A stretch of DNA of 55,337 nt, from assembly GCA_910588875.1 (NCBI GenBank), contig CAJURT010000025.1:1-55337 (forward strand). The letters are read 5' to 3'. The first letter of the stretch is position 1. Every line of letters begins with the position of its first letter. Of this stretch, positions 8,254 to 15,094 are shown piece after piece. The notes beneath the pieces were generated by a model that saw only the letters and a program-made list of their open reading frames with translations, made no database searches and was not told where the DNA came from. The stretch comes from an uncultured Lachnospiraceae bacterium. GTDB lineage: Bacteria > Bacillota > Clostridia > Lachnospirales > Lachnospiraceae. Position numbers and translations under genes: made by a program.

Positions 8254-9051
8254 ATGAAACAGGAAGAGAGAAAAAAGCGGCTTGCCATAGCAGGCTGTGG
8301 TTTTTTGGGAAATATCCTTATGGATGCATGGAAGAAGGGACTCTTGCCGGAGTACGAGATCGCAGGGGTTTTAGGGCGGGATGAGGAGCGGGCGGCCTTT
8401 ATGGCGGCAAAGGCCGGCTGTCCGGTTTGCAGAAATATTCAGGAACTTTTGGAACAAAAACCGGATTATGTGGCGGAGATGGCTTCCGTGCAGTTGGTGA
8501 AGGAAATCGCGGAGCCGGTCCTTTGCCATGGGGCCGATCTGGTGGTGCTGTCTGTGGGAGCCTTTGCCGATGAGGCATTTTATGAAAAGATCAGCCGGAC
8601 AGCCAGAGAAGAGGGAACCCGTGTACATATTGCCTCCGGCGCCATCGGCGGTTTTGACGTGCTGCGGACGGTTTCCCTTATGGGGCAGGTCAAAACCCGG
8701 ATGGTGACACATAAAGGGCCGGAGTCCTTAAAAAACACTCCGGTTTTCAGGGACAGCCTGATGGATGCAAGGGAAGAGGAGGAGGTCTTTGCCGGGAATA
8801 CCAAAGAAGCCATCAAGCTTTTGCCCACCAAGGTCAACGTATCCGTAGCTGCCTCCCTGGCCACTGCGGGGACAGAAAAAACAAGGTTTTCCATTGTCAG
8901 TGTTCCTGGCATGACAGGGGATGACCACAGAATAACGGCAGAGGTGGAAGGGGTGAAGGCCGTGGTGGACATTTATTCCGACACCAGCGCCATTGCTGCC
9001 TGGAGCGTGGTGGCGCTGCTCAGGAACCTGGTCTCCCCCATTATGTTTTAG
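8254..9051 (+). CDS. nadX: L-aspartate dehydrogenase-like NAD(P) oxidoreductase
   Basis: A 265-residue protein with an N-terminal Rossmann fold (AIAGCGFLGN at about 11-20) and a C-terminal DUF108-type domain containing ASGAIGGFDVL, PTKVNVSVAASLATAG and the HRITAEVEG strand that holds the probable catalytic histidine. Family knowledge: NadX oxidises L-aspartate to iminoaspartate for NAD synthesis. No nadA or nadC lies nearby, so it may instead act in general aspartate or another amino-acid metabolism. AAAGGAGAG precedes ATG 8254. The next gene, an EamA-like exporter, is 147 bases downstream in the same direction. Confidence 0.8.
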   Translation: MKQEERKKRLAIAGCGFLGNILMDAWKKGLLPEYEIAGVLGRDEERAAFMAAKAGCPVCRNIQELLEQKPDYVAEMASVQLVKEIAEPVLCHGADLVVLSVGAFADEAFYEKISRTAREEGTRVHIASGAIGGFDVLRTVSLMGQVKTRMVTHKGPESLKNTPVFRDSLMDAREEEEVFAGNTKEAIKLLPTKVNVSVAASLATAGTEKTRFSIVSVPGMTGDDHRITAEVEGVKAVVDIYSDTSAIAAWSVVALLRNLVSPIMF

Positions 9052-9198
9052 GAGGCAGCTGGCCGGTTAAATCTCTGCAAAGTCAAAATCTGCAGACCAT
9101 TTAAACAGGCTCTGGCTTTTCTCAGTTACAGGTTTGGTAAAGCTATGCTGCCCCCAGGATATTGGAGGGCGGAAGAAGGAGAAAGGGGAGGGAAAGAT

Positions 9199-9612
9199 AT
9201 GTGGCTACTGTTTGCAGTTCTGTCTTCTGTGTTTGCGGCCCTCACATCGATTCTGGCAAAAGCAGGCATGGAGGGAATCAATTCCCACCTGGCCACGGCA
9301 ATCCGCACCGTTGTGGTTTTGGCTATGGCCTGGCTGATGGTATTTCTCACCAATGCCCACAAAGGAATCCATGAGATAAACGGCAAAGGCTGGGTGTTTC
9401 TCATCCTGTCCGGACTGGCCACAGGGGCTTCATGGCTCTGCTATTACAGGGCACTGCAGCTGGGGGAGGTATCCAAGGTGGTGCCGATTGACAAAATGAG
9501 CGTGGTTCTGACATTGATCCTTGCTTTTGTGCTGCTCCATGAGGACTTCACAGCCAAGTCCGCCGCAGGATGTCTGCTGATCGGGGCAGGGACACTGATT
9601 ATGGTTTTGTAA
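9199..9612 (+). CDS. Small EamA-family (DMT superfamily) membrane protein
   Basis: A 137-residue protein with four to five hydrophobic helices and the EamA ending VPIDKMSVVLTLILAFVLLHE followed by a GAGTLIMVL helix. It is a single-EamA-domain protein, half the length of the usual two-domain permeases, so it probably works as a dimer. ATG 9199 has GGAGGG at a good distance; longer in-frame starts upstream would add a charged, non-membrane segment. The substrate is unknown. Its position after the aspartate-dehydrogenase-like gene hints at amino-acid or metabolite export, but that is only context. Confidence 0.75.
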   Translation: MWLLFAVLSSVFAALTSILAKAGMEGINSHLATAIRTVVVLAMAWLMVFLTNAHKGIHEINGKGWVFLILSGLATGASWLCYYRALQLGEVSKVVPIDKMSVVLTLILAFVLLHEDFTAKSAAGCLLIGAGTLIMVL

Positions 9613-9684
9613 GGTAGACAAAATCAGAAATTATTATTATAATAATGGTCAACAGATATAGCAGCAGAAAGGGGAGCAAAAACA

Positions 9685-10581
9685 GTGGGAAAAATCTTGT
9701 GGAATGAGAAGTTTAATATCGGGGTTGAGGTGGTGGATAAGGCCCATGCCAGACTGTTCCGGATGGTGGGAAAGCTGATGGATCTGGCAGAGTATGAGCC
9801 AGACAGCCAGAATGCTTGTAAGGAAAGCATTAAATTTCTGGAAGATTACACCATGACACATTTTTCCGAAGAGGAAGCCTACATGCGTTCTGTCCACTAC
9901 AAGGGATATGAAAAGCACAAGAAGCTTCATGATGAATTCAGGGATAACACCCTGGTCTCTCTGAAAAGATATTTAAAGACTTCCGACTATTCTCCCATGG
10001 CAGTACAGCGGTTTTTGAATGTTTTGGTTGGCTGGCTGACCGGCCACATCATGGTGGAGGACCAGGCCATTACGGGGAATGTGTCTGCCAGCAGTGTGTA
10101 TGAGGAGACCACGGATACGCCGGTGGTGGCCGATGCGGTCAACCAGGCAATGAAGGATGTATTCCGGCTGGAAGCGGAGTTAGTCAGTGCAGAGTATAAC
10201 GGCAGAAGCATCCGGAACGGATACTATTACCGCCTGTGCTATGACAGGGATGACGGGGGAAAGGTACAGCTTCTGATGGGGCTGGAGGAGCAGCTGGCCC
10301 GCCGGGGAGTGGGGATGATGCTGGGGCTGGCCGCCATGCAGAAGCCGGAGATGGTGAGGGAAGCTTCCTTGCAGATTCTGGAGCGGTTTATCCATCATTT
10401 TGGTAAGCTGTTTAAGTCCGATACCGAATACCAGCTGAGCAAGGAAGAATTGCTGACCAAAGATGAATTCCGGGAGGATTTCATGACCCGGTATCCCACC
10501 AGTTTGCTGTTTGAGACAAGGCTGGGGCATTTTATCTTCTGTGCGCGCCGGTGGGAGATTAAAAAGAGGAAGGGTTTTTAA
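9685..10581 (+). CDS. Bacteriohemerythrin with extra C-terminal domain
   Basis: A 298-residue protein starting with GTG. Residues about 1-135 form a hemerythrin four-helix bundle with the diiron ligands in order: H in DKAHARLF, HFSEEEAYM, HKKLH and HIMVED. Such domains bind oxygen or buffer iron. Most bacterial single-domain hemerythrins stop there; this one has about 160 further residues, including GYYYRLCYDRDDGGKVQLLMG and a helical region ending LETRLGHFIFCARRW. I do not recognise this second domain with confidence; a CheX-like fold is one possibility. An anaerobe would plausibly use the protein for oxygen sensing or scavenging. GGGGAG precedes the start. Confidence 0.8.
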   Translation: MGKILWNEKFNIGVEVVDKAHARLFRMVGKLMDLAEYEPDSQNACKESIKFLEDYTMTHFSEEEAYMRSVHYKGYEKHKKLHDEFRDNTLVSLKRYLKTSDYSPMAVQRFLNVLVGWLTGHIMVEDQAITGNVSASSVYEETTDTPVVADAVNQAMKDVFRLEAELVSAEYNGRSIRNGYYYRLCYDRDDGGKVQLLMGLEEQLARRGVGMMLGLAAMQKPEMVREASLQILERFIHHFGKLFKSDTEYQLSKEELLTKDEFREDFMTRYPTSLLFETRLGHFIFCARRWEIKKRKGF

Positions 10582-10761
10582 TTCTTGCCAAGCCGGGCAT
10601 TCCCTGACATACCAAAGTTATCCTTCTGCTTTTGCAGTACGCCCCTTCCTTATTTCCATGTGCAGAAAGCAAAATTCCACGTTCCCGTTTTCATGGATTT
10701 TCGCGGGCAATTGGCCAAGTGCCGTGCTTGCACGAGCATTTGGCCACTGCCGCGAGGGGGG

Positions 10762-10944
10762 CTATGCGCCGGTGGCGCATGACCGGCAGCGACCGACATC
10801 AGACACCTGTTCGGATTCTTCGGCAATCTCTTTTTCCAGCACAGCCGACAACTGGCGGATTCCTTCCTGCTCCATTTCATACTGTGCCGATAATTTCTGG
10901 AAACGCATTTCGCTTAATTTCTCCAGGACGGAATCCTCAGCCAA
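10762..10944 (-). pseudogene. Large serine recombinase (TndX/TnpX type) fragment
   Basis: The minus strand encodes LSEMRFQKLSAQYEMEQEGI followed by a helical Glu-rich stretch. This pattern is typical of the coiled-coil C-terminal part of conjugative-transposon serine recombinases (SDERFxxMxxxYExEQ-like). No catalytic domain or zinc ribbon remains, and the upstream part is missing, so it is a remnant. Confidence 0.5.
10764..10780. repeat. Structured intergenic element, copy 2
   Basis: ATGCGCC-GGT-GGCGCAT is a 7-bp perfect stem with a 3-nt loop, followed by a GACCGGCAGCGACC tail. This parallels copies 1 (4621-4651) and 3 (47601-47661). Here it overlaps the recombinase remnant. Confidence 0.45.
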
Positions 10945-10957
10945 GGGAGGTCATGTT

Positions 10958-11149
10958 ATGCCAAATTTAGTAAAGTTCATTCAACTTACAGAGGAAGACA
11001 AAGCCACCTTGGAGGGTATCCTCCGCCAAAGTACGGTAGAAGCAAGGATGGAGACAACGCTGCGCAGGATACTGGCAAATGCAAAGTTTAGAACTGGGAA
11101 CTTTTCTGTTTTCGATATTCCCGTGGAGATAATCCTGTTTTGTCCTTGA
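10958..11149 (+). pseudogene. Truncated IS630-like transposase N-terminus
   Basis: ATG 10958 follows GGGAGGTCATGTT. The first 30 or so codons (MPNLVKFIQLTEEDKATLEG, then ILRQSTVEAR) look like the start of IS630-family transposases, just before their helix-turn-helix. After VEAR the sequence no longer resembles the family and runs into the 3' end of the convergent AraC gene, so the element is cut off. No terminal inverted repeats were found. Confidence 0.45.
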
Positions 11150-11975
11150 AACACTTGCCAAAGTGACTGATTTGCTGGAATCCCACATAATTGGCAATAC
11201 ATTCAATCGTATCATCCGTGGATTTAAGCAAGGCTGCTGCTTGCAATAAGCGATATTCAATCAGGTACTTATATGGAGTTGTCCCCATGCTTTGCTTAAA
11301 GCAGCGCAAACATTCTGATTTACTGACATTAGCACTTTCCGCCAAATCTGCTAAAGACAAATCTTCACTATAATGCTGTTCAATATGCTTTAAGAATGTC
11401 TGCATCCGAATTTCGGTAGCGCTTTTCTTTCTCTCCATTGGCATAGAGATGTTCTTGCAGATAAGGAGCCATATTTCTGAAAGCAGCAGCAAAACCTCAT
11501 AAACATAAAATTCTGTCTTTTCTTTTTCCAATTTGTCCAGTTTTTGCAGCGCTGACAAAACACTCTCGTTCCAGCCGGTTCCCGGTTCAAAATGGAAGAA
11601 TGGCATCTGCTCTTTTCCCGCGATATTGTCAACAAATGCCCTCGCAGGCCCGCCCATATAAAATCCGAGAAAGTAATCAGGGAAAATAAAGCTGTTGTAT
11701 TGGCAGTCCTCTATTTGCTGAATTTGATGGACAACATTTTTGTTGATGAATACAGCCTCACCAGCGGCAGTTATAGCGGAATCGCCCAGCGTTATCAATT
11801 TGATTTTTCCGCGCTTCACATATATAAACTGCAAATCCTCGTGCCAGTGCATTACATGAAAACCGGGGTTTCTCGGATAGCTATGCTCGTTTATAACATC
11901 CAGCACCAAATACGGAAAATCAGTATTTGCGTTGAGATTGATTGAATTGATATATCCGTCCTTTTCCATGTTCAT
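11088..11975 (-). CDS. AraC family transcriptional regulator with cupin sensor
   Basis: A 295-residue protein. Residues about 20-160 are a cupin-like sensor (HVMHWHEDLQFIYVKRGKIK); the C-terminal about 100 residues are two helix-turn-helix motifs, LSLADLAESANVSKSECLRC and DTIECIANYVGFQQISHFGK, ending FKDKTGLSPREYRK. It is the only intact minus-strand gene in the window and is divergent from the alkylation-repair genes, which it may control. Its base composition is visibly more A+T-rich than that of genes before and after the block, consistent with transfer. An alternative start is the third codon (MEKDGY). Confidence 0.88.
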   Translation of the reverse strand: MNMEKDGYINSINLNANTDFPYLVLDVINEHSYPRNPGFHVMHWHEDLQFIYVKRGKIKLITLGDSAITAAGEAVFINKNVVHQIQQIEDCQYNSFIFPDYFLGFYMGGPARAFVDNIAGKEQMPFFHFEPGTGWNESVLSALQKLDKLEKEKTEFYVYEVLLLLSEIWLLICKNISMPMERKKSATEIRMQTFLKHIEQHYSEDLSLADLAESANVSKSECLRCFKQSMGTTPYKYLIEYRLLQAAALLKSTDDTIECIANYVGFQQISHFGKCFKDKTGLSPREYRKQKSSQF

Positions 11976-12100
11976 ATCGTATCAGCCGCCTTGTTTGCGA
12001 TATTTTGATAGTATCTGGTGATTTTTTATGGGACAATCTAAACAAATCTGTGATATATTATACAAGCAGAGAGTACCCAAGTCAAGAACGGGGGGATATT

Positions 12101-12517
12101 GTGAATTTTAGATATGGGAATATAGAAACAGAATATCTCAAATCAAAAGATCCGCGCTTGGCGGAAGTCATTGAAAAGGCCGTTGCAAATGAGTTTGATC
12201 TTGACGCGGTATCCCAAATGCCGGACGAGGATGCGATCAAAGCCTTATCTTCACTCAAAGGCATTGGCGTATGGACTGCTGAAATGATTTTGCTGTTCTG
12301 TCTGCAAAGGCCGAACATTTTCAGTTACGGCGACCTCGCCATTCTTCGCGGGATACGAATGGTGTACCACCACAGGAAGATCGACCAAAAGCTGTTTGAG
12401 AAGTACCGCCGCCGGTTCAGTCCGTATTGCAGCGTTGCAAGCCTGTATTTTTGGGCGGTTGCGGGCGGAGCCGTCCCAGGTATGAAAGATTACGCGCCCA
12501 AGAAAAAGAAAGGCTAA
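12101..12517 (+). CDS. AlkA-like DNA-3-methyladenine glycosylase with internal deletion
   Basis: A 138-residue protein with GTG start preceded by GGGGGG. The first 20 residues (YGNIETEYLKSKDPRL) match the start of clostridial AlkA-type glycosylases, and from about residue 28 it matches the C-terminal half: the helix-hairpin-helix LKGIGVWTAEM and the catalytic aspartate in GDLAILRG. The middle section, normally about 80 residues and containing the VGQQIS helix, is absent; the two halves are fused in frame near base 12180. Full-length relatives are about 210-220 residues. The enzyme removes alkylated bases, but this form is probably inactive or altered. An Ada-like remnant lies two genes downstream. 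Confidence 0.75.
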   Translation: MNFRYGNIETEYLKSKDPRLAEVIEKAVANEFDLDAVSQMPDEDAIKALSSLKGIGVWTAEMILLFCLQRPNIFSYGDLAILRGIRMVYHHRKIDQKLFEKYRRRFSPYCSVASLYFWAVAGGAVPGMKDYAPKKKKG

Positions 12518-12524
12518 AACTGAT

Positions 12525-13727
12525 ATGAACAGATTACAAAGCACATTTAAGGCTGAGACAAAGTATCAATCATTTTTCCTCTCAATGGTCGTTTTTGGCA
12601 TAGCATACGGATTGTATAAAGGCGTGATTGACAACTATTTAGCGGAAATTGTTACCATGACGGAATTTGACAAAGGTGTGTCAGAATTTTTCCGGGAATT
12701 GCCGGGGCTGATGTTTGTTTTTATTCTTGCGGCGCTTTACACGCTGTCCGCCGAGAAAATCTATAAAATCGGTTCCGTCATTATGCTGCTGGGAATGTGT
12801 ATGCACGCGGCTGTTCCAGCCACGAGAATTTTTGTTACCGTGTCCATTCTGATCTATTCTTTAGGGGAACATATGCAGTTGGGGATGCGAAATACACTCT
12901 CCCTGGAGTATGCCAGAGAGGGGCATGGCGGCGAGGCGTTAGGCTTGCAAAATTCGGTTTATCAAATTGGAACTCTCGCAGGCTATGCAGTGATTATCGT
13001 GGTGTTCTTCTGTTTCAGCAGCGCACCCGGACTGTTCCGCTCCGTTTTCTGGCTGACCGCAGCTATGATCGCGCTGGGGCTGTTCTCGTCGCTGCATATG
13101 ACCGGACACAGCGAAACAGACAAAACGAAAAGCCGGTTTTATTTTCGGAAAAAGTATAGCAAATATTATATGCTTGAGGTGTTTTACGGCGCAAGAAAGC
13201 AGATATTTTTCACATTCGGCCCTTACGTTCTTGTCCTGTTTTACGGCGCTAACGCTATGGTCATCAGCGTTTTATTCGCTGTATCGTCCATCTGCTGCTT
13301 TTTTGCATCCCCGGTTGTTGGGAAAATCATTGACCGCCTCGGATACAAAGTGGTGATGGTTGCCGACACATTGATTTTAGTCGTTGTGTGCTTTCTCTAT
13401 GGCTTTGCCCATCACATTTTTCCAATGCCGGTTGCGTTTCTTGTCTGCTGCGTCAACTACATATTGGACTCCATCATATCATTGGCGTCTATGGCCTCAA
13501 ATGTATATGTCCAGGCCCTTTCTGATGATGCCAACGAAGTTCGGGCAACGCTTTCAACCGGGCTGTCCGTCAATCACCTGATAACCGTACTGATTGCTTT
13601 GTTCGGAGGCTGGATATGGAAGGTACTGGGCATTGAAACCTTGTTTGTTTTATCTGCGATTTTGGGCCTCTGCAATAGCGCCTATGCCGCAACGATCAGG
13701 ACAGCGCCCGCTGGAAAGGAGGTGTGA
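12525..13727 (+). CDS. MFS transporter
   Basis: A 400-residue polytopic protein with about 12 hydrophobic segments, a central basic loop (about 190-215, HSETDKTKSRFYFRKKYSKY) and the half-sequence motif GKIIDRLGYKVVM after the sixth to eighth helices, as in major facilitator proteins. It starts seven bases after the glycosylase stop and is followed two bases later by the Ada remnant, so all belong to one operon. The substrate is unknown; export of an alkylating or toxic compound would fit the neighbouring repair genes, but this is inference. Confidence 0.8.
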   Translation: MNRLQSTFKAETKYQSFFLSMVVFGIAYGLYKGVIDNYLAEIVTMTEFDKGVSEFFRELPGLMFVFILAALYTLSAEKIYKIGSVIMLLGMCMHAAVPATRIFVTVSILIYSLGEHMQLGMRNTLSLEYAREGHGGEALGLQNSVYQIGTLAGYAVIIVVFFCFSSAPGLFRSVFWLTAAMIALGLFSSLHMTGHSETDKTKSRFYFRKKYSKYYMLEVFYGARKQIFFTFGPYVLVLFYGANAMVISVLFAVSSICCFFASPVVGKIIDRLGYKVVMVADTLILVVVCFLYGFAHHIFPMPVAFLVCCVNYILDSIISLASMASNVYVQALSDDANEVRATLSTGLSVNHLITVLIALFGGWIWKVLGIETLFVLSAILGLCNSAYAATIRTAPAGKEV

Positions 13728-13729
13728 CC

Positions 13730-13855
13730 GTGACCAAAGAAGAAAAAATCCTTGAAAAAAACATCATATTCTTTGACACAATGGACGAGGCGGTCCAAAG
13801 CGGCTACCGCCCTTGTAAACGGTGTAAACCATGTACAGAAAGGAAAGGTGAATAA
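13730..13855 (+). pseudogene. Ada N-terminal (Zn/methyl-phosphotriester) domain remnant
   Basis: A 41-residue reading frame with GTG start and a perfect GGAAAGGAGGTG site. It begins MTKEEK, as Ada/AdaA proteins do, and then jumps to NIIFFDTMDEAVQSGYRPCK, the end of the Ada zinc-binding domain with the last two zinc cysteines (CKRCKPC). The first two zinc cysteines, including the methyl acceptor, are missing, and so is any AraC-type DNA-binding part. It is an in-frame internal deletion with a premature end, too small to repair DNA. Confidence 0.65.
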
Positions 13856-13857
13856 CT

Positions 13858-14211
13858 ATGGGAAACATTGTTGTATTATTTGAAGTGACACCCACCAAAG
13901 AGGGGATGGAGAGATACCTTGAGTTGGCAGCAATGCTCAAGCCTCTGCTCGCCGGTTTTGAGGGCTTCATTCGTGCGGAACGGTTTTCCAGCTTAAACGA
14001 GGATGGAAAATTGCTCTCTATGAATGTATGGAAAGACGAGGCCGCCGTGGAGCGGTGGCGGAATATGGTCGAACACCGTATGTGCCAGCAGGAGGGGCGG
14101 GAAAAGCTGTTTAAGAGTTATTCCATCACCGTCTGTTCTGCCATCCGGTCATACAGTAGCGTTGACAGAGTATATGCGCCTGATGATTCCAACAAGGCGC
14201 TGTTGAGGTGA
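13858..14211 (+). CDS. ABM-domain (antibiotic biosynthesis monooxygenase-like) protein
   Basis: A 117-residue dimeric alpha-beta-barrel-type protein: VVLFEVTPTKEGMERYLELA, a middle FEGFIRAERFSSL strand and the typical LLSMNVWKDEAAVERWRN. Family knowledge: ABM proteins include small cofactor-free monooxygenases and haem-degrading enzymes, and many have no known substrate. It lies between the Ada remnant (two bases upstream) and ogt (four bases downstream), so it is translated with the repair genes. A role in detoxifying a reactive compound is a guess. It appears intact. Confidence 0.8.
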   Translation: MGNIVVLFEVTPTKEGMERYLELAAMLKPLLAGFEGFIRAERFSSLNEDGKLLSMNVWKDEAAVERWRNMVEHRMCQQEGREKLFKSYSITVCSAIRSYSSVDRVYAPDDSNKALLR

Positions 14212-14215
14212 GCCT

Positions 14216-14749
14216 ATGCAATACACAACTACCTATCAATCCCCGTTGGGGGAGATTTTGCTGGCCTGTGATGAAATCGGCTTGACCGGCTTGTGGTTCA
14301 AAGGACAGAAATATTTTGCCCTCTATCTGGACAAGGAGCATGAAGAAAAGGAAACTCCGCTGTTTGAAATTGCAAAGCAATGGCTGGACATTTATTTTTC
14401 GGGCAAAGAGCCTGATTTTACGGTGCCGCTGCACTTCACAGGCACAGACTTTCAAAACGCGGTATGGGAAATTCTTTACACCATTCCATATGGGCAGCTT
14501 ATGACCTATGGGGAGATTGCAAAACGGCTTGCTGCCCAAAAGGGGCTGGAGCGTATGTCCGCCCAGGCCGTGGGCGGTGCGGTGGGACATAATGAAATTT
14601 CGATTATTGTTCCCTGTCATCGAGTGGTCGGCGTGGGCGGCAGTCTGACTGGCTATGCGGGCGGCATTGATAAAAAGAAGTCGCTGCTTACCCTTGAGGG
14701 GGTGGATATGAGCAAGCTGTTTGTTCCGGCGAAAGGAACGGCACTTTGA
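14216..14749 (+). CDS. ogt: Methylated-DNA-[protein]-cysteine S-methyltransferase
   Basis: A 177-residue protein that transfers the alkyl group from O6-methylguanine to its own cysteine. The active site PCHRV is present (VPCHRVVGVGGSLTGYAGG), as is the helix-turn-helix recognition segment TYGEIAKRLA with the preceding IPYGQLM. Length is normal and no key residue is missing, so this is the one clearly complete repair enzyme of the cluster. The start has GAGGTGAG upstream and overlaps nothing; the stop overlaps the possible TTG start of the following ATL fragment. Confidence 0.92.
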   Translation: MQYTTTYQSPLGEILLACDEIGLTGLWFKGQKYFALYLDKEHEEKETPLFEIAKQWLDIYFSGKEPDFTVPLHFTGTDFQNAVWEILYTIPYGQLMTYGEIAKRLAAQKGLERMSAQAVGGAVGHNEISIIVPCHRVVGVGGSLTGYAGGIDKKKSLLTLEGVDMSKLFVPAKGTAL

Positions 14750-14892
14750 GAGCACGGTTTTTAGATGATTGTCTGATTTACGAAATTTTATCTGTTGTAG
14801 AAGAAATCCCCAAGGGGCGCGTTGCTACATATGGACAGTTCGCCCGCCTGGGAAATGGAGTACACTCAGCCAGTAGACCGGGCCATACATGA
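14746..14892 (+). pseudogene. Alkyltransferase-like (ATL) protein, truncated
   Basis: From a possible TTG at 14746, overlapping the ogt stop, the frame reads a helical start and then VVEEIPKGRVATYGQFARL, the well-known opening of ATL/MGMT DNA-binding domains. After FARLG at about 14850 it leaves the family and stops 13 codons later. The PxHRV region is gone. The break joins it to a response-regulator fragment read in another frame. Confidence 0.6.
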
Positions 14893-15094
14893 ACTGGGAA
14901 AACGAATAGAACCAAATCCGGCCCGGCTACGCTATATAAAGACTGTTTACCGTGTAGGTTACCGTTTCACAGCATATCGTTCTGAGATTGAAAAAACAGT
15001 TGACAAACCGCAGAGAAATGGTAATATGTACTATATACACTCGTATTTACAAAGTTGGAATTATACAAATCACAAAAACAGGAGGTTCTCATGA
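14855..15094 (+). pseudogene. OmpR/PhoB-type response regulator C-terminal fragment
   Basis: In the frame containing ATG 14855 the codons read VDRAIHELGKRIEPNPARLR then YIKTVYRVGYRF, the recognition wing of an OmpR-family winged helix. The receiver domain and most of the DNA-binding domain are missing. The frame continues without similarity to 15094 through the promoter of the next gene. It is the remnant end of a gene that once lay upstream of the isomerase. Confidence 0.55.
15000..15049 (+). promoter_or_regulatory. Promoter and LacI operator of the isomerase gene
   Basis: TTGACA 15000-15005 and TAATAT 15022-15027 with a 16-base spacer. Directly downstream, TATACACTCGTATTTA at 15034-15049 is the reverse-strand version of the operator found at 16529 and 17726 (its complement reads TAAATACGAGTGTATA). 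Confidence 0.75.

Larger units (their letters stand above)
10582..11087. other. Mobile-element wreckage region
   Basis: These 506 bases hold no intact gene. They contain a structured intergenic element (10764-10780), a minus-strand fragment of a large serine recombinase and the first part of an IS630-like transposase, each described separately. The segment borders the A+T-richer alkylation-repair block and looks like an insertion scar. Confidence 0.55.
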
